33,442 nucleotides of DNA, taken from Cohnella caldifontis. GTDB taxonomy: Bacteria; Bacillota; Bacilli; Paenibacillales; Paenibacillaceae. This document shows positions 14,669 to 23,327 of this stretch, in pieces. The stretch's first letter is position 1, and every line of letters begins with the position of its first letter. The position numbers and the translations under genes were made by a program. Under the pieces are notes generated by a model. That model was not told the DNA's origin. It saw only the letters and a list, made by a program, of their open reading frames with translations, and did not search any database. Where the stretch lies: contig NZ_JAQZSJ010000030.1 in NCBI RefSeq assembly GCF_029360585.1, positions 215 through 33,656 on the forward strand. The letters are read 5' to 3'.

Positions 14669-16694
14669 TTTGGAATCGACTCAGAGATTCTTGCAGTTCT
14701 TGCGCCATTCTGCTGAGATCCTCCGCCGAAGCGGAAATATCCTTCATGGAAGCAAGTTGCCGCTTTGAACCATCGGCAATGCCTTCCGTATGCTCGACCG
14801 TGGATTCCGCCATTTGAACAATTTCACTCATGGACGCCGTTATTTCTTCGGTACCGGCGGACATTTCTTGCGATGCGGCCGAAACTTCCTGAATTTGGTT
14901 GGAAATTTCGCTGAAGGTATTCAAGATTCGCCCGAATATTTCTCCAGCGGTATTGATCAGTTCGGAACCGCTCTCTACATCCTTCACTTCTTGCTTCATC
15001 GCATGTACGGCATGTGATGTGGTAGTTTGGATTTCACCGATCATCTCCGATATCTTGTTGGCGGATACGGCGGATTGTTCCGCAAGCTTCTTGACCTCGT
15101 TCGCCACCACGGCAAATCCTCGACCTTGTGCGCCGGCTCGCGCGGCTTCGATGGCAGCGTTAATCGCCAGAATATTGGTTTGTTTCGTAATTCCCGTAAT
15201 GACGGCAACGACCTCGTCGATCTTTTTTGAATAGGATTCGAGCATCCGGATATTCTCGGAAGACTGGTTGACGGAATCGCGAACGGCCTCCATTTGCCGG
15301 ATCGCCTGACGAATCGCGACATCCCCTTCTTGGACTTCTTGCATCGAGAGATGGGCGGCTTCCGTCACGACCGAGGATGATTCCGCGATCCGTTGTACGC
15401 CAAGAGCCATCTCCATGAGCGCCGTGGAGGTTTGTTCGGAGCCGCGCAGCTGAGCTTCGTTTGCATTCAATACTTCTTGCGTCGCATTCGCAATGCGATT
15501 GGAAATGTCTACGGATTCGACCGAAGCCGCGGTCAGCTCTTCCGAAGAAGCGGCTAGCTGCTCCGAAACGTCGCTCGCGCGATTGACAATATCCGTAAAA
15601 GAAACGAGCATTTGGTTCATATGGCTGCCCAAATCTCCAAGCTCATCCTTGCTCTTGATCGCAAGACGCGGAGTTAAATCTCCCGTCGCCAATTTCTTCA
15701 CCGTTGTTGTAACCGCAAGAATCGGTTTGGCAATCATGACGGCTAGGAAAAAGGAGGCTGCGATCACGAGGATTGCCGTAATGACAATCAAAATGACGGA
15801 CACTTGATTCGCCGTATTGACAGGGGCGTACATCTCATGATGAACCGCGAACGTAACCAGTCGCCATCCGGTTGAGGGAACCGTATCGAAATTGATTTCA
15901 AGCTTCTCGTTCCCGTTGTCCGCCATCGTGAAAGTACCTTTATCTTTTTGCAAGACGTTTTGGCGGATCTTTGCCGCGACATCCGACCCAAAGGCTTCGT
16001 CGATATTTTTGCCGACCATTGCCGGGTCCGGGTAGGTCAGGAGCGTGCCTGCAGGGGAAATCAAATAACCGGAGCCTTTTTCCCCGATCTTAATCCCATT
16101 GGTAATGGTGTTCATATTGGTAATGTCTAAAGTACACATGATCCCGCCGACGTAATTCTGACTCTCGTCGAGTTGCGGAACCATGACAACGACGACGTGG
16201 TTCCCGGTGGCTTTGCTGACGAGCATGTCGCTGGCGGCCGGCTGCTTCGTTTCCCGTGCTTGCTTTATGTATTCGCGATTATTCAGCTTTTCGTGCGTAC
16301 CGTCGGAAGTAATGGCCATATCGTCCGCGTCCACGTAGGTATAATCCTCTACTTCCGTATTCATCCCCTTCATGTAACGAAGCAAGGTCAGAATGCCCGT
16401 GTCGTCGCTGCTTTTGACGGAATTGGTAGCGAGCATTTGGTTGATGATACTGATGTTGCGCGTCACCATGTAGTCCACATTCTGTGCGTTAGAGGTTGCA
16501 TAAGCCTCTAATTTGTCGTGGATTTCGCCGGTAATGTTATTTTTCAAATATACGGAAAAAAAGATTGCGATGGATATCAATGGAACAAGCGAAATAACGA
16601 GGAATAATGCAATGATTTTTGTTTTAATGGATTTAAAAGAAAACTTGATTCTCGTCGAGGCGAATCGAAGCGTATTTCCTTTACCATTCATCAT
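14661..16694 (-). CDS. Methyl-accepting chemotaxis protein with extracellular dCache domain, about 677 aa
   Basis: A transmembrane chemoreceptor. From the N-terminus: a basic segment, a first membrane helix (IIALFLVISLVPLISIAIFFSVYL), a periplasm-side/extracellular dCache-type sensor of about 250 residues (with NREYIKQARETKQPAASDMLV and GEKGSGYLISPAGTLLTYPDP), a second membrane helix (VSVILIVITAILVIAASFFLAVMIA), a HAMP linker (KPILAVTTTVKKLATGDLTPRL), and the long coiled-coil signalling domain with the conserved hairpin tip INAAIEAARAGAQGRGFAVVANEVKKLAE. A frame-opening GTG lies at 16706; ATGs at 16694/16691 fit a GGGTGG site better. It sits between the two catabolic operons, suggesting that it senses the same compound. 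The ligand is unknown. Confidence 0.93.
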   Translation of the reverse strand: MMNGKGNTLRFASTRIKFSFKSIKTKIIALFLVISLVPLISIAIFFSVYLKNNITGEIHDKLEAYATSNAQNVDYMVTRNISIINQMLATNSVKSSDDTGILTLLRYMKGMNTEVEDYTYVDADDMAITSDGTHEKLNNREYIKQARETKQPAASDMLVSKATGNHVVVVMVPQLDESQNYVGGIMCTLDITNMNTITNGIKIGEKGSGYLISPAGTLLTYPDPAMVGKNIDEAFGSDVAAKIRQNVLQKDKGTFTMADNGNEKLEINFDTVPSTGWRLVTFAVHHEMYAPVNTANQVSVILIVITAILVIAASFFLAVMIAKPILAVTTTVKKLATGDLTPRLAIKSKDELGDLGSHMNQMLVSFTDIVNRASDVSEQLAASSEELTAASVESVDISNRIANATQEVLNANEAQLRGSEQTSTALMEMALGVQRIAESSSVVTEAAHLSMQEVQEGDVAIRQAIRQMEAVRDSVNQSSENIRMLESYSKKIDEVVAVITGITKQTNILAINAAIEAARAGAQGRGFAVVANEVKKLAEQSAVSANKISEMIGEIQTTTSHAVHAMKQEVKDVESGSELINTAGEIFGRILNTFSEISNQIQEVSAASQEMSAGTEEITASMSEIVQMAESTVEHTEGIADGSKRQLASMKDISASAEDLSRMAQELQESLSRFQTK

Positions 16695-16775
16695 TCGCGA
16701 TGCCACCCGTCATATTTTAAAAAAGTGGTTGAACCAGCTTGTACCGAATCGTGCGACAATGGGCGATACGTATGA

Positions 16776-16799
16776 AAGCCATCCTATGTTGGATGGCTT
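16776..16799 (-). terminator. Hairpin after the FAH-family gene
   Basis: AAGCCATCC and GGATGGCTT form a 9-bp stem with a 6-base loop, about 30 bases downstream of the FAH-family stop at 16830 on the minus strand. The following T stretch is short, so termination may be partial. It marks the end of the LacI-linked operon. Confidence 0.6.
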
Positions 16800-16829
16800 C
16801 CCTTATCGAATCTCGCGCCGACGCAAATT

Positions 16830-17717
16830 TCATTGCACCATCCGGTTCCTTAAAACTCCCAGCTTCTCGATTTCAACGGTTACCGTGTCGCCGTCCTTCA
16901 GATAGACTTGCTCTGCCTCCGGATAGCCCAACACGACGCCCTCCGGCGTTCCCGTCAAAATGATATCCCCGGGCTCGAGTGTCATATATTTAGAAAGATA
17001 GCTGATGATTTCATCGCAGTGGAAGATCATATCGGACGTATTGGAATTTTGCCGCAGCTCTCCATTGACGAGGCATCGGATGTTCAATGCATTCGGGTTC
17101 TCAATCTCGTCCGCCGTAACCAAATAAGGCCCGATCGGCATGAAAGCGTCCAAAGACTTGCCTAGCAGCCACTGGGAGGTCCGAACCTGCAAGTCTCGTG
17201 CGGAAAGATCGTTCGCATTGCAATAACCGAATACGTTGTCCAGCGCCTGTTCCCGGGAGACATCCTGCGTTCTTTTCCCGATCACGATCGCAAGCTCCGC
17301 CTCATAATCGACTTTCGTCGAAGCGTGCTTCGGCAATGGAACATCCGCACCGTGCGCGGAGACGGCATTGTGGAATTTATTGAACAAGATCGGATATTCC
17401 GGCACGTCGGCGCCTGTCTCCTCCGCATGCTTGCGGTAGTTCAGACCTACGCAGATGATCTTGCCCGGGTTCGGTAAACAAGGTCCGAACGTCAGCCGAT
17501 CCTCATCAAGCGTATAAACCGATAGATCGGCCGAGGCCATGCGGTCGCGCAGCGACTTCAAGGCAGGCGCTCCTGCGGCGATGACTCCAGAGAGGGTAGC
17601 GGGGATGTTCTCCCAAGACGCTTCCATAGATCTAGCTTTCGTCACATCCACTACGCCTTGCTCGGTTTTCACGCCTAGACGGTATTCCCCATCTTGAAGA
17701 AACGTTAACAATTTCAT
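16830..17717 (-). CDS. Fumarylacetoacetate hydrolase (FAH) family protein, 295 aa
   Basis: Cytosolic metal-dependent hydrolase or decarboxylase acting on C-C bonds of acylpyruvates and diketo acids. The metal site is intact: Glu139 and Glu141 in DYEAELAIVIG and Asp170 in ANDLSARDLQ; LTGTPEGVVLG near residue 255 completes the fold. The residues 80-110 (PNPGKIICVGLNYRKHAEE) begin the catalytic domain after a short N-terminal domain. Family members in sugar-acid pathways cleave 2,4-diketo-3-deoxy acids to pyruvate and a hydroxy acid, which would fit the dehydratase and SDR encoded nearby; this is inference. Last gene of the LacI-linked operon, 38 bases after the permease. Confidence 0.92.
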   Translation of the reverse strand: MKLLTFLQDGEYRLGVKTEQGVVDVTKARSMEASWENIPATLSGVIAAGAPALKSLRDRMASADLSVYTLDEDRLTFGPCLPNPGKIICVGLNYRKHAEETGADVPEYPILFNKFHNAVSAHGADVPLPKHASTKVDYEAELAIVIGKRTQDVSREQALDNVFGYCNANDLSARDLQVRTSQWLLGKSLDAFMPIGPYLVTADEIENPNALNIRCLVNGELRQNSNTSDMIFHCDEIISYLSKYMTLEPGDIILTGTPEGVVLGYPEAEQVYLKDGDTVTVEIEKLGVLRNRMVQ

Positions 17718-17755
17718 GGTGTTCGATCATCCTTCCTGCTTGCTATCGGCATCGG

Positions 17756-18745
17756 TTATGCCCTTCCGGAACGCTTACGGTCAATCAGGACTGCGAGAAT
17801 GATAATGCTGCCTTTCACGACTTGTTTGTAGAAAGCTTCGACGCCAAGAAGATCCATGCCGTTATTGATGACGCCGATCATCAACGTGCCGATCACCATA
17901 TCCCGGATCTTGCCGATACCGCCGCTGAAGCTTACGCCGCCAATGATCGCTCCCGCGATGGCATCCAACTCGTAGCCGACGCCCATCGACGGAGCGGCGG
18001 ACTTCAAGCGGGCGGCCAGCACGGTGCCTCCAAGACCAACCAGAGCGCCTGAAATCAGGTAGGCTGCAACCTTCACTTTATTTACGTTGATGCCTGCAGC
18101 TCGCGCGGCATCTTCGTTGCTGCCAACTGCATAGATATAACGGCCAAGCGGACGCTTATTCATCAAGTAATAGCCAAAAATAATGACCAAAACGAAAATG
18201 ATGATCGGCCATGGAATGGGGCCAAGCGATTCGGAGCCGATGTACGTGAATCCGCTGGGAAAATTGCCGATCGGCATGCCATGGGCGAAAATAAGCGCCA
18301 AGCCGCGGCAGATCGACATGGTGCCCATGGTGACGATGAATGCGGGAATGCGAGCCTTCGCCACAACCCAGCCGCTGATTCCCCCGACGATCGTACCGGT
18401 AGCTATGCCGACAATGATGCCGATAATGGGATGGAGGCCATACCCGGCCGCCCCTTGGGAAACCATGATGCCGGCCGTAATTCCCGTAAGCGCAAAGGTG
18501 GAGCCGATCGCAAGGTCGATTCCGCCCATCACGATGAGAATCCCGACGCCGATCGTCGCCATGCCGATACACGAAACTTGCCTTAGCACGTTGACGATAT
18601 TATTGGCATTAAGAAAATTCGGGGTCGCTAGAGAGAGATAAATGAGAATCACGACAAAGCCGATCAGAATCCCGTGTTCGCTAAGAAGCTTCTTATAATT
18701 GGCGTTCTTAATGCGGCCCGCTACTCCTACGCTGTTATCCGCCAT
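17756..18745 (-). CDS. Sugar ABC transporter permease (RbsC type)
   Basis: Inner-membrane permease of the ribose/xylose/inositol class of ABC importers. It has about ten hydrophobic helices, starting ILIGFVVILIYLSLATPNFLNANNIVNVLRQ, and the family signature ISGALVGLGGTVLAARL...GVGYELDAIAGAIIGGVSFSGG before the end. Length about 329 aa is normal. The ATG at 18745 has GGAGG 8 bases upstream, overlapping the end of the ATPase gene; a GTG at 18748 is the alternative. The tight junction means it is translated together with the ATPase. Substrate unknown. Confidence 0.93.
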   Translation of the reverse strand: MADNSVGVAGRIKNANYKKLLSEHGILIGFVVILIYLSLATPNFLNANNIVNVLRQVSCIGMATIGVGILIVMGGIDLAIGSTFALTGITAGIMVSQGAAGYGLHPIIGIIVGIATGTIVGGISGWVVAKARIPAFIVTMGTMSICRGLALIFAHGMPIGNFPSGFTYIGSESLGPIPWPIIIFVLVIIFGYYLMNKRPLGRYIYAVGSNEDAARAAGINVNKVKVAAYLISGALVGLGGTVLAARLKSAAPSMGVGYELDAIAGAIIGGVSFSGGIGKIRDMVIGTLMIGVINNGMDLLGVEAFYKQVVKGSIIILAVLIDRKRSGRA

Positions 18746-18748
18746 CAC

Positions 18749-20254
18749 TTAGGCCTCCAATTTCATCGTTTTTACTGCCAGCTCCATAATTCGGTCCGCC
18801 GTCGCTTCTTCGCGTTGCAAGATCCCGGTCAACCTGCCTTCGTGAAGCACCAGAACGCGGTCGCTCATGCCCAAAATCTCCGGAAGCTCCGACGAAACCA
18901 TCAGTACGGCTTTTCCGGAGCAAGCGAGAGATGACATCAAGCGGTGGATTTCCGATTTCGTTTTCACGTCGATGCCTCTGGTCGGTTCGTCCAAAATGAT
19001 AATGTCCGGGTCCGAGTTCAGCACCCGCGATACCGCGACCTTCTGTTGATTGCCGCCGGAGAGGGTTCCGCAGATTTGCGCGCTGCTGCTGCACTTGACT
19101 TGGAGTTTTTCCTCGTACTCGTCGCAGTATTGGTCCTGCAGTTTTTTGTTCAGAGCAATGCCGCGAATGCACTTCTTCATGGAGGACATCAGAATATTAT
19201 CCCGGACGCTGAGCTTCAGGAACACCCCGTCCTTCTTGCGATCTTCCGGAACCATGGCAATCCCGCGCCGAATGGCGTCACCGGGCATGCGGTTCACGAT
19301 TTTTTGGCCGCGGAGGTACACTTCCCCCTGTTCGGGTTTGCGCGCGCCCATGATCGTCTCCATCAGTTCGGTTCTCCCCGCGCCCATTAATCCGGCCACT
19401 CCGAGGATTTCTCCCTTGCGCAGCTCAAAGCTGATATCCTGAAACTTTCCTTTGACGGAAAGATTTTTTACCTGCAACACGACTTCGCCGATCTGGCTTT
19501 CCTGTTTGGGGAAAAGTTCGTTGACGTCGCGGTCGACCATCATGCGGATCAGTTCCCTTTGGGTAACGTCCTCCACTTTTCCCGAGTGGATAAACTGCCC
19601 GTCGCGCAGAACGGTTACACGATCGCAAACCCCGAAGATCTCTTCCATCTTGTGGGAGATGAGCAAAATCGATTTGCCCTTGTCTCTCATGGACTGAATC
19701 ATCATGAGAAGCGCGTCGACCTCTTTCTGGCTGAGGGCCGAGGTCGGTTCGTCCATAATGATGATTTCCGCGTTCAGCGAGTTCGCTTTCACGATTTCGA
19801 CAAGCTGGTGCTTTGCGACCGTCAAATCCGCGACCTGCGTCTTAGGGTCAAGGTCAACGCCAAGCTCCGAGAGCAACTTCTTGGAGTCGTTGTACATCTT
19901 TTTGTAATCCACGTTTCCGAGTTTCGTTTTCGGTTCTCGTCCGAGGTAGATATTTTCCATCACCGTCAGCGTTTTGACCTGGTTGAATTCCTGAAAGATC
20001 ATGCTGATTCCGGCGTTCTGCATATCCCGCACCGAGACGTTGGTCATATTTCGCCCATTCAGGATAATCTCGCCATGATCCGGCGCATGCAAGCCGATCA
20101 GAATCTTCATCAGCGTGGACTTGCCCGCCCCATTCTCGCCTACCAGCGCGTGCACCTCGCCGCGCCGCAAGGTGAGGCCGACGCCTTCAAGCGCTCGTAC
20201 GCCGCCAAATGACTTGCTAATCTGCTTCATTTCCAAGATGACTTCTCCGTTCAC
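18749..20254 (-). CDS. Sugar ABC transporter ATP-binding protein (RbsA type, two nucleotide-binding domains)
   Basis: A tandem ABC ATPase energising sugar uptake. The first domain has Walker A GENGAGKST, a LTVAKHQLVEI region in place of a strict LSGGQ, and Walker B IIMDEPTSAL. The second domain has a degenerate Walker A (GLMGAGRTE), LSGGNQQKVAVSR and IIILDEPTRGID. This asymmetric pattern is standard for RbsA/MglA-type proteins. I chose GTG at 20254 (501 aa) because AAAGGGGTG is 7 bases upstream and family members are about 500 aa long; an ATG 24 codons earlier would overlap a strong hairpin. It lies between the binding protein and permease genes. Confidence 0.93.
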   Translation of the reverse strand: MNGEVILEMKQISKSFGGVRALEGVGLTLRRGEVHALVGENGAGKSTLMKILIGLHAPDHGEIILNGRNMTNVSVRDMQNAGISMIFQEFNQVKTLTVMENIYLGREPKTKLGNVDYKKMYNDSKKLLSELGVDLDPKTQVADLTVAKHQLVEIVKANSLNAEIIIMDEPTSALSQKEVDALLMMIQSMRDKGKSILLISHKMEEIFGVCDRVTVLRDGQFIHSGKVEDVTQRELIRMMVDRDVNELFPKQESQIGEVVLQVKNLSVKGKFQDISFELRKGEILGVAGLMGAGRTELMETIMGARKPEQGEVYLRGQKIVNRMPGDAIRRGIAMVPEDRKKDGVFLKLSVRDNILMSSMKKCIRGIALNKKLQDQYCDEYEEKLQVKCSSSAQICGTLSGGNQQKVAVSRVLNSDPDIIILDEPTRGIDVKTKSEIHRLMSSLACSGKAVLMVSSELPEILGMSDRVLVLHEGRLTGILQREEATADRIMELAVKTMKLEA

Positions 20255-20274
20255 ACGGAAACACCCCTTTATCA

Positions 20275-20308
20275 GGTTTCCCGGGAGACGCACGCCCCCC
20301 GGGAAACC
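20275..20308 (-). other. Intercistronic mRNA hairpin between binding-protein and ATPase genes
   Basis: GGTTTCCCGGG and CCCGGGAAACC form a perfect 11-bp GC-rich stem with a 12-base loop, lying 27 bases after the binding-protein stop and about 20 bases before the ATPase start. There is no T run after it. Such hairpins commonly protect the upstream message from 3' exonucleases, giving more binding protein than ATPase and permease. That role is inferred. Confidence 0.7.
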
Positions 20309-20335
20309 GATCCTGCTGGAAAACAAACGATGAAT

Positions 20336-21397
20336 TTAGAAGTATTTGCTGGCGAGTTCGTTGCGCGCTTTAGCCAATTCGATATACTTATCGACGTTAT
20401 CTTTCGTGCAGAGTTCATAAGGGATCAAAAAGTCGGAGACTTTATTGCCTTTGGCCGCTTCGATCGCCAGACGCAGCGCGTTCGAGCCCTGACCTACGCC
20501 ATCCTGCCAAATCGAGTTGTCGACGACGCCCGCCTTGATCTTTTCCAAGACCGGCATGTCGCAGTCCATACCGGCGATGAGGATCTTGCCGGCCAAGCCG
20601 GCATTCTCAACGGCGGTGATGACGCCCGTAAGGATGACGTCGGCTTCCGTAGCGATCACGTCAATGCCGTTCGGATAAGTTTGCAGCCAGTTCTCGACAA
20701 GGGCCAGCGCTTTTTCGCCGGACCAGTCGGCGGTGTCATGAACGACAAGCTTCGCTTCCGGATGCGCGGCAAGAACTTCATTATAGCCTTGCGAACGGAA
20801 TACTTGAGCCGAGTGTCCGAGAACCGCGTCTACATAGGCAACTCGCGGATTCTGCGGCGCGTCTTTCAGCAGTTGTTCCATTTGCATTTTTCCGGCTTCC
20901 ACGTCGTCCGAGCCGACATGCGCCGTTACGTTCTGGCTGTCCGACTTGGTATTGAGCGTAATGACCGGAATGCCCGCCTTCGCCGCGATATCCACCGCAG
21001 CAGCGCTTTGCACCTTGTCGACGGGGTTCAGGATAATCGCGTCCACCTTCTGGGAGACGAAGGTCTCCATCTGGCTTTGCTGTTTCGCAGGGTCGTCATC
21101 GGCGAACACGACATCCAGCTTGACGTCTGGAGCGCTTGCCTTCTGATACTCATACATGCCGCTGGTCATGTATTGGACGAATCCGCTCTGGTTCCCTTGC
21201 ATCAGCGCGGCAATATGAAGCTGTTGTTGGGACGAATCCGACGCTGCGCTGCTTGCGGGGCTGGCCGCGGAAGGGCTGTTTGCAGCTGGGCTGTTAGAAG
21301 CATTGCCGCCAGAGTTCGAGCCACTGCAAGCGGTTACGAAAAACAGGCCGATTAAAGCGATCAATGAAAGGCAACTGCGGAACATTTTCTTGTTCAT
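20336..21397 (-). CDS. Sugar ABC transporter substrate-binding lipoprotein (RbsB type), 353 aa
   Basis: A lipid-anchored binding protein of the periplasmic-binding-protein-I (ribose/galactose) type. The signal peptide MNKKMFRSCLSLIALIG... ends in a lipobox VTAC, followed by a low-complexity Ser/Ala/Asn linker of about 35 residues that tethers the receptor. The mature domain starts LHIAALMQGNQSGFVQYMTSGM and has AIILNPVDKVQSAAAVDIAAKAGIPVITLN and a VIATEADVILTGVITAVENAG stretch, standard for this class. I chose the ATG at 21397, 7 bases after GAGGGTGG; an ATG two codons earlier is too close to that site. About 230 bases separate it from the SDR gene upstream, so it may have its own promoter in addition to read-through. 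Confidence 0.93.
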   Translation of the reverse strand: MNKKMFRSCLSLIALIGLFFVTACSGSNSGGNASNSPAANSPSAASPASSAASDSSQQQLHIAALMQGNQSGFVQYMTSGMYEYQKASAPDVKLDVVFADDDPAKQQSQMETFVSQKVDAIILNPVDKVQSAAAVDIAAKAGIPVITLNTKSDSQNVTAHVGSDDVEAGKMQMEQLLKDAPQNPRVAYVDAVLGHSAQVFRSQGYNEVLAAHPEAKLVVHDTADWSGEKALALVENWLQTYPNGIDVIATEADVILTGVITAVENAGLAGKILIAGMDCDMPVLEKIKAGVVDNSIWQDGVGQGSNALRLAIEAAKGNKVSDFLIPYELCTKDNVDKYIELAKARNELASKYF

Positions 21398-21604
21398 TGA
21401 CATCCACCCTCAATTGTTTTTAGTTTTCGCCGCTAATTGCATGAGCCTTTCGATGAAGCTGAGCATAACCAATGCCCTCGGCACATAAAACCCGCAAACT
21501 CCATCAGTTGCTCTATCCGCCTGCGCAGCATGACGCACGCTCCGGATACATGGCTAGCACATGTAGGGAAGCAGCAGCGCCTTCCGTGAGGCCGATGGAC
21601 TTAA

Positions 21605-21628
21605 GGCATTGTCGATACCGGAAATGCC
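21605..21628 (-). terminator. Weak hairpin just after the SDR gene
   Basis: GGCATT and AATGCC form a 6-bp stem 5 bases after the SDR stop at 21633. No T run follows. It could lower read-through into the transporter genes. The rest of the 230-base gap to the binding-protein gene shows a short inverted repeat, TACATG/CATGTA (21547-21565), and no gene. Confidence 0.3.
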
Positions 21629-21632
21629 AGAC

Positions 21633-22403
21633 TTACTTTGCTACCCATCCGCAATCGACGAGCAGATCCGACCCGGTCACGAAGGATGCGGAGTCGCTCG
21701 CTAGGAAGTAAATGGCTTCCGCGATCTCGGAAGGGTCGGCCCACCGATTGAAAGCTTGCTCCGCTTCGCGCAGCTTTTTCACCTCCTCGAATGGTATACC
21801 CGTGCGGGTGGACTCCAACTGAATGTCACTGCGCAGCATCGGCGTGTCGACCGAGCCCGGGCTGACGGAGTTGACGCGAATGTTATAGCCCGCAAGCTCC
21901 CATGCAACCGCACGGGTGAACGAAATGACCGCTCCTTTGGTCGCGCCGTACACCGCATGCTCCGTCTGTCCCACGTGTCCCGAAACCGAGCCCAAATTGA
22001 CGATCGAACCTTTGCGCTGCTTTTTCATGACCGGCAGTACGTATTTATGGCAGAGGAACGTTCCCCCGATGTTAACGGCAGCCACTTTGGAGAATTCTTC
22101 GAAAGTGGTGTCTTCAAGCGGTTTCACGACGACAATGCCCGCGTTGCAGTTCAGCACGTCAATGCGTCCGTAACGCTTTTCCGTTTCCGCTATGAACGCC
22201 GACACATCGGCTTCATTCGCCACGTCTCCGACAAAGTCATAACACGTATGCCCGCTGTCGCGAAGCTCTTCTCCCACATCGCGAATGGACTCATTGAGAT
22301 CCATGATCGCCACGCGATAGCCCTCTTTCGCGAATTTGTGCGCCGACGCCCGTCCGATTCCGCTTGCCGCGCCGGTAATGACTGCAACTTTGCTCTCGCT
22401 CAT
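21633..22403 (-). CDS. Short-chain dehydrogenase/reductase (SDR), 256 aa
   Basis: A classical SDR oxidoreductase. Cofactor loop TGAASGIG at residues 10-17; Asp35 (MDLNES) after the second strand favours NAD(H); NCNAG at 85-89; catalytic Ser139 or Ser141 (LGSVSG), Tyr152 and Lys156 (YGATK). The C-terminal FVTGSDLLVDCGW is typical. Length is normal. In this operon it would oxidise a hydroxyl to a keto group, giving either a beta-keto acid for the BKACE enzyme next to it or a diketo acid for the FAH-family enzyme. It is 63 bases after the BKACE gene in the same direction. Substrate not determined from sequence. Confidence 0.92.
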   Translation of the reverse strand: MSESKVAVITGAASGIGRASAHKFAKEGYRVAIMDLNESIRDVGEELRDSGHTCYDFVGDVANEADVSAFIAETEKRYGRIDVLNCNAGIVVVKPLEDTTFEEFSKVAAVNIGGTFLCHKYVLPVMKKQRKGSIVNLGSVSGHVGQTEHAVYGATKGAVISFTRAVAWELAGYNIRVNSVSPGSVDTPMLRSDIQLESTRTGIPFEEVKKLREAEQAFNRWADPSEIAEAIYFLASDSASFVTGSDLLVDCGWVAK

Positions 22404-22466
22404 CGTGATTTCCTGCCGCGCCCGTCTCGTGGAACGCGGCAGTCTCTCTCCCTTCTAATGTTAGAA

Positions 22467-23258
22467 TTATCCGATTCCCAGCATCTCGCGGGCTTGCGCA
22501 GGCGTTGCCACCTCGCGTCCAAGCGCCCTGGAAATGTCCGCGATCTCTTTCACCAGCTCATGGGTCTTGGCCAGCTTGCCTTGCTGGTTGTACGGATAAT
22601 CCTCGGTGCCGACCCGCACGTTGTCGCCATGGATGATGGCGTTTACGAGAATATCCATTTGCTCCGCGCACATAATGCTCACGGTAAGCGCGCAATTCGC
22701 GGGCATCAGGCTTCTGCGGTAGAGATATTCCTGAACGGTCGGCGGCGACCACGTGCCGCCCGGCCAGCCGAAGAACAGCGTATTGATGTACGGCGGATCC
22801 AGCAGCCCTTGCTCGATGAGGCGGTTCAAGTTCCAGATCGAACCGGGATGCCACACTTCCCATTCCGGCTTGACGCCGTACTTGCGGCAGGCGACGGCGT
22901 ACTCTTCCAGCTCCGCCAGCGGGTGCAAGACATCGCAGTTAAGCTCGGCGAACGCTTCGGCATGGTGGTTGAGGATAATCGAAACCATATCCGATTTGCT
23001 TTCGAAAAGCCCGATGCGGCCTTGAAGCGGAATGCTGGACATGCCGCTTTGAATGAGCAGGTCGGTTTTGCCGCGCACCCCGCCAATCACCTCAGCCCAA
23101 TTTCCTTCGGCATGCGTGTGCAGCACGGCCGTACCGTTCTCGCGGCAGCGCGCAGCTTCTTCGATAATATCCGGCGTCGTTTTCGGATAATCCACGTCCG
23201 GCTGCAACCAGCAAATATTCGGCGTAGCGGTGATGATGAGCGGATTCAGTTTTCTCAT
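22467..23258 (-). CDS. BKACE family beta-keto acid cleavage enzyme (DUF849), 263 aa
   Basis: Family members, such as 3-keto-5-aminohexanoate cleavage enzyme, use Zn2+ and acetyl-CoA to cleave a beta-keto acid into acetoacetate and a CoA ester. The zinc-site motif HTHAE is at residues 47-51 (His47, His49) and the signature GDNVRVGTED at 211-220 supplies the third acidic ligand (Glu219). All are present. At 263 aa it is slightly short for the family (about 270-310). AAAGGAAG precedes the ATG. It is downstream of the Gfo/Idh-M24 fusion and before the SDR, which could supply its keto acid substrate. The specific substrate is unknown. Confidence 0.9.
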   Translation of the reverse strand: MRKLNPLIITATPNICWLQPDVDYPKTTPDIIEEAARCRENGTAVLHTHAEGNWAEVIGGVRGKTDLLIQSGMSSIPLQGRIGLFESKSDMVSIILNHHAEAFAELNCDVLHPLAELEEYAVACRKYGVKPEWEVWHPGSIWNLNRLIEQGLLDPPYINTLFFGWPGGTWSPPTVQEYLYRRSLMPANCALTVSIMCAEQMDILVNAIIHGDNVRVGTEDYPYNQQGKLAKTHELVKEIADISRALGREVATPAQAREMLGIG

Positions 23259-23327
23259 GTTGGATCTTCCTTTTCTGGTTTTTATTCGGCGTTAAGTTGC
23301 CTTCATTCGGATTCGGAAGAGGATCGA

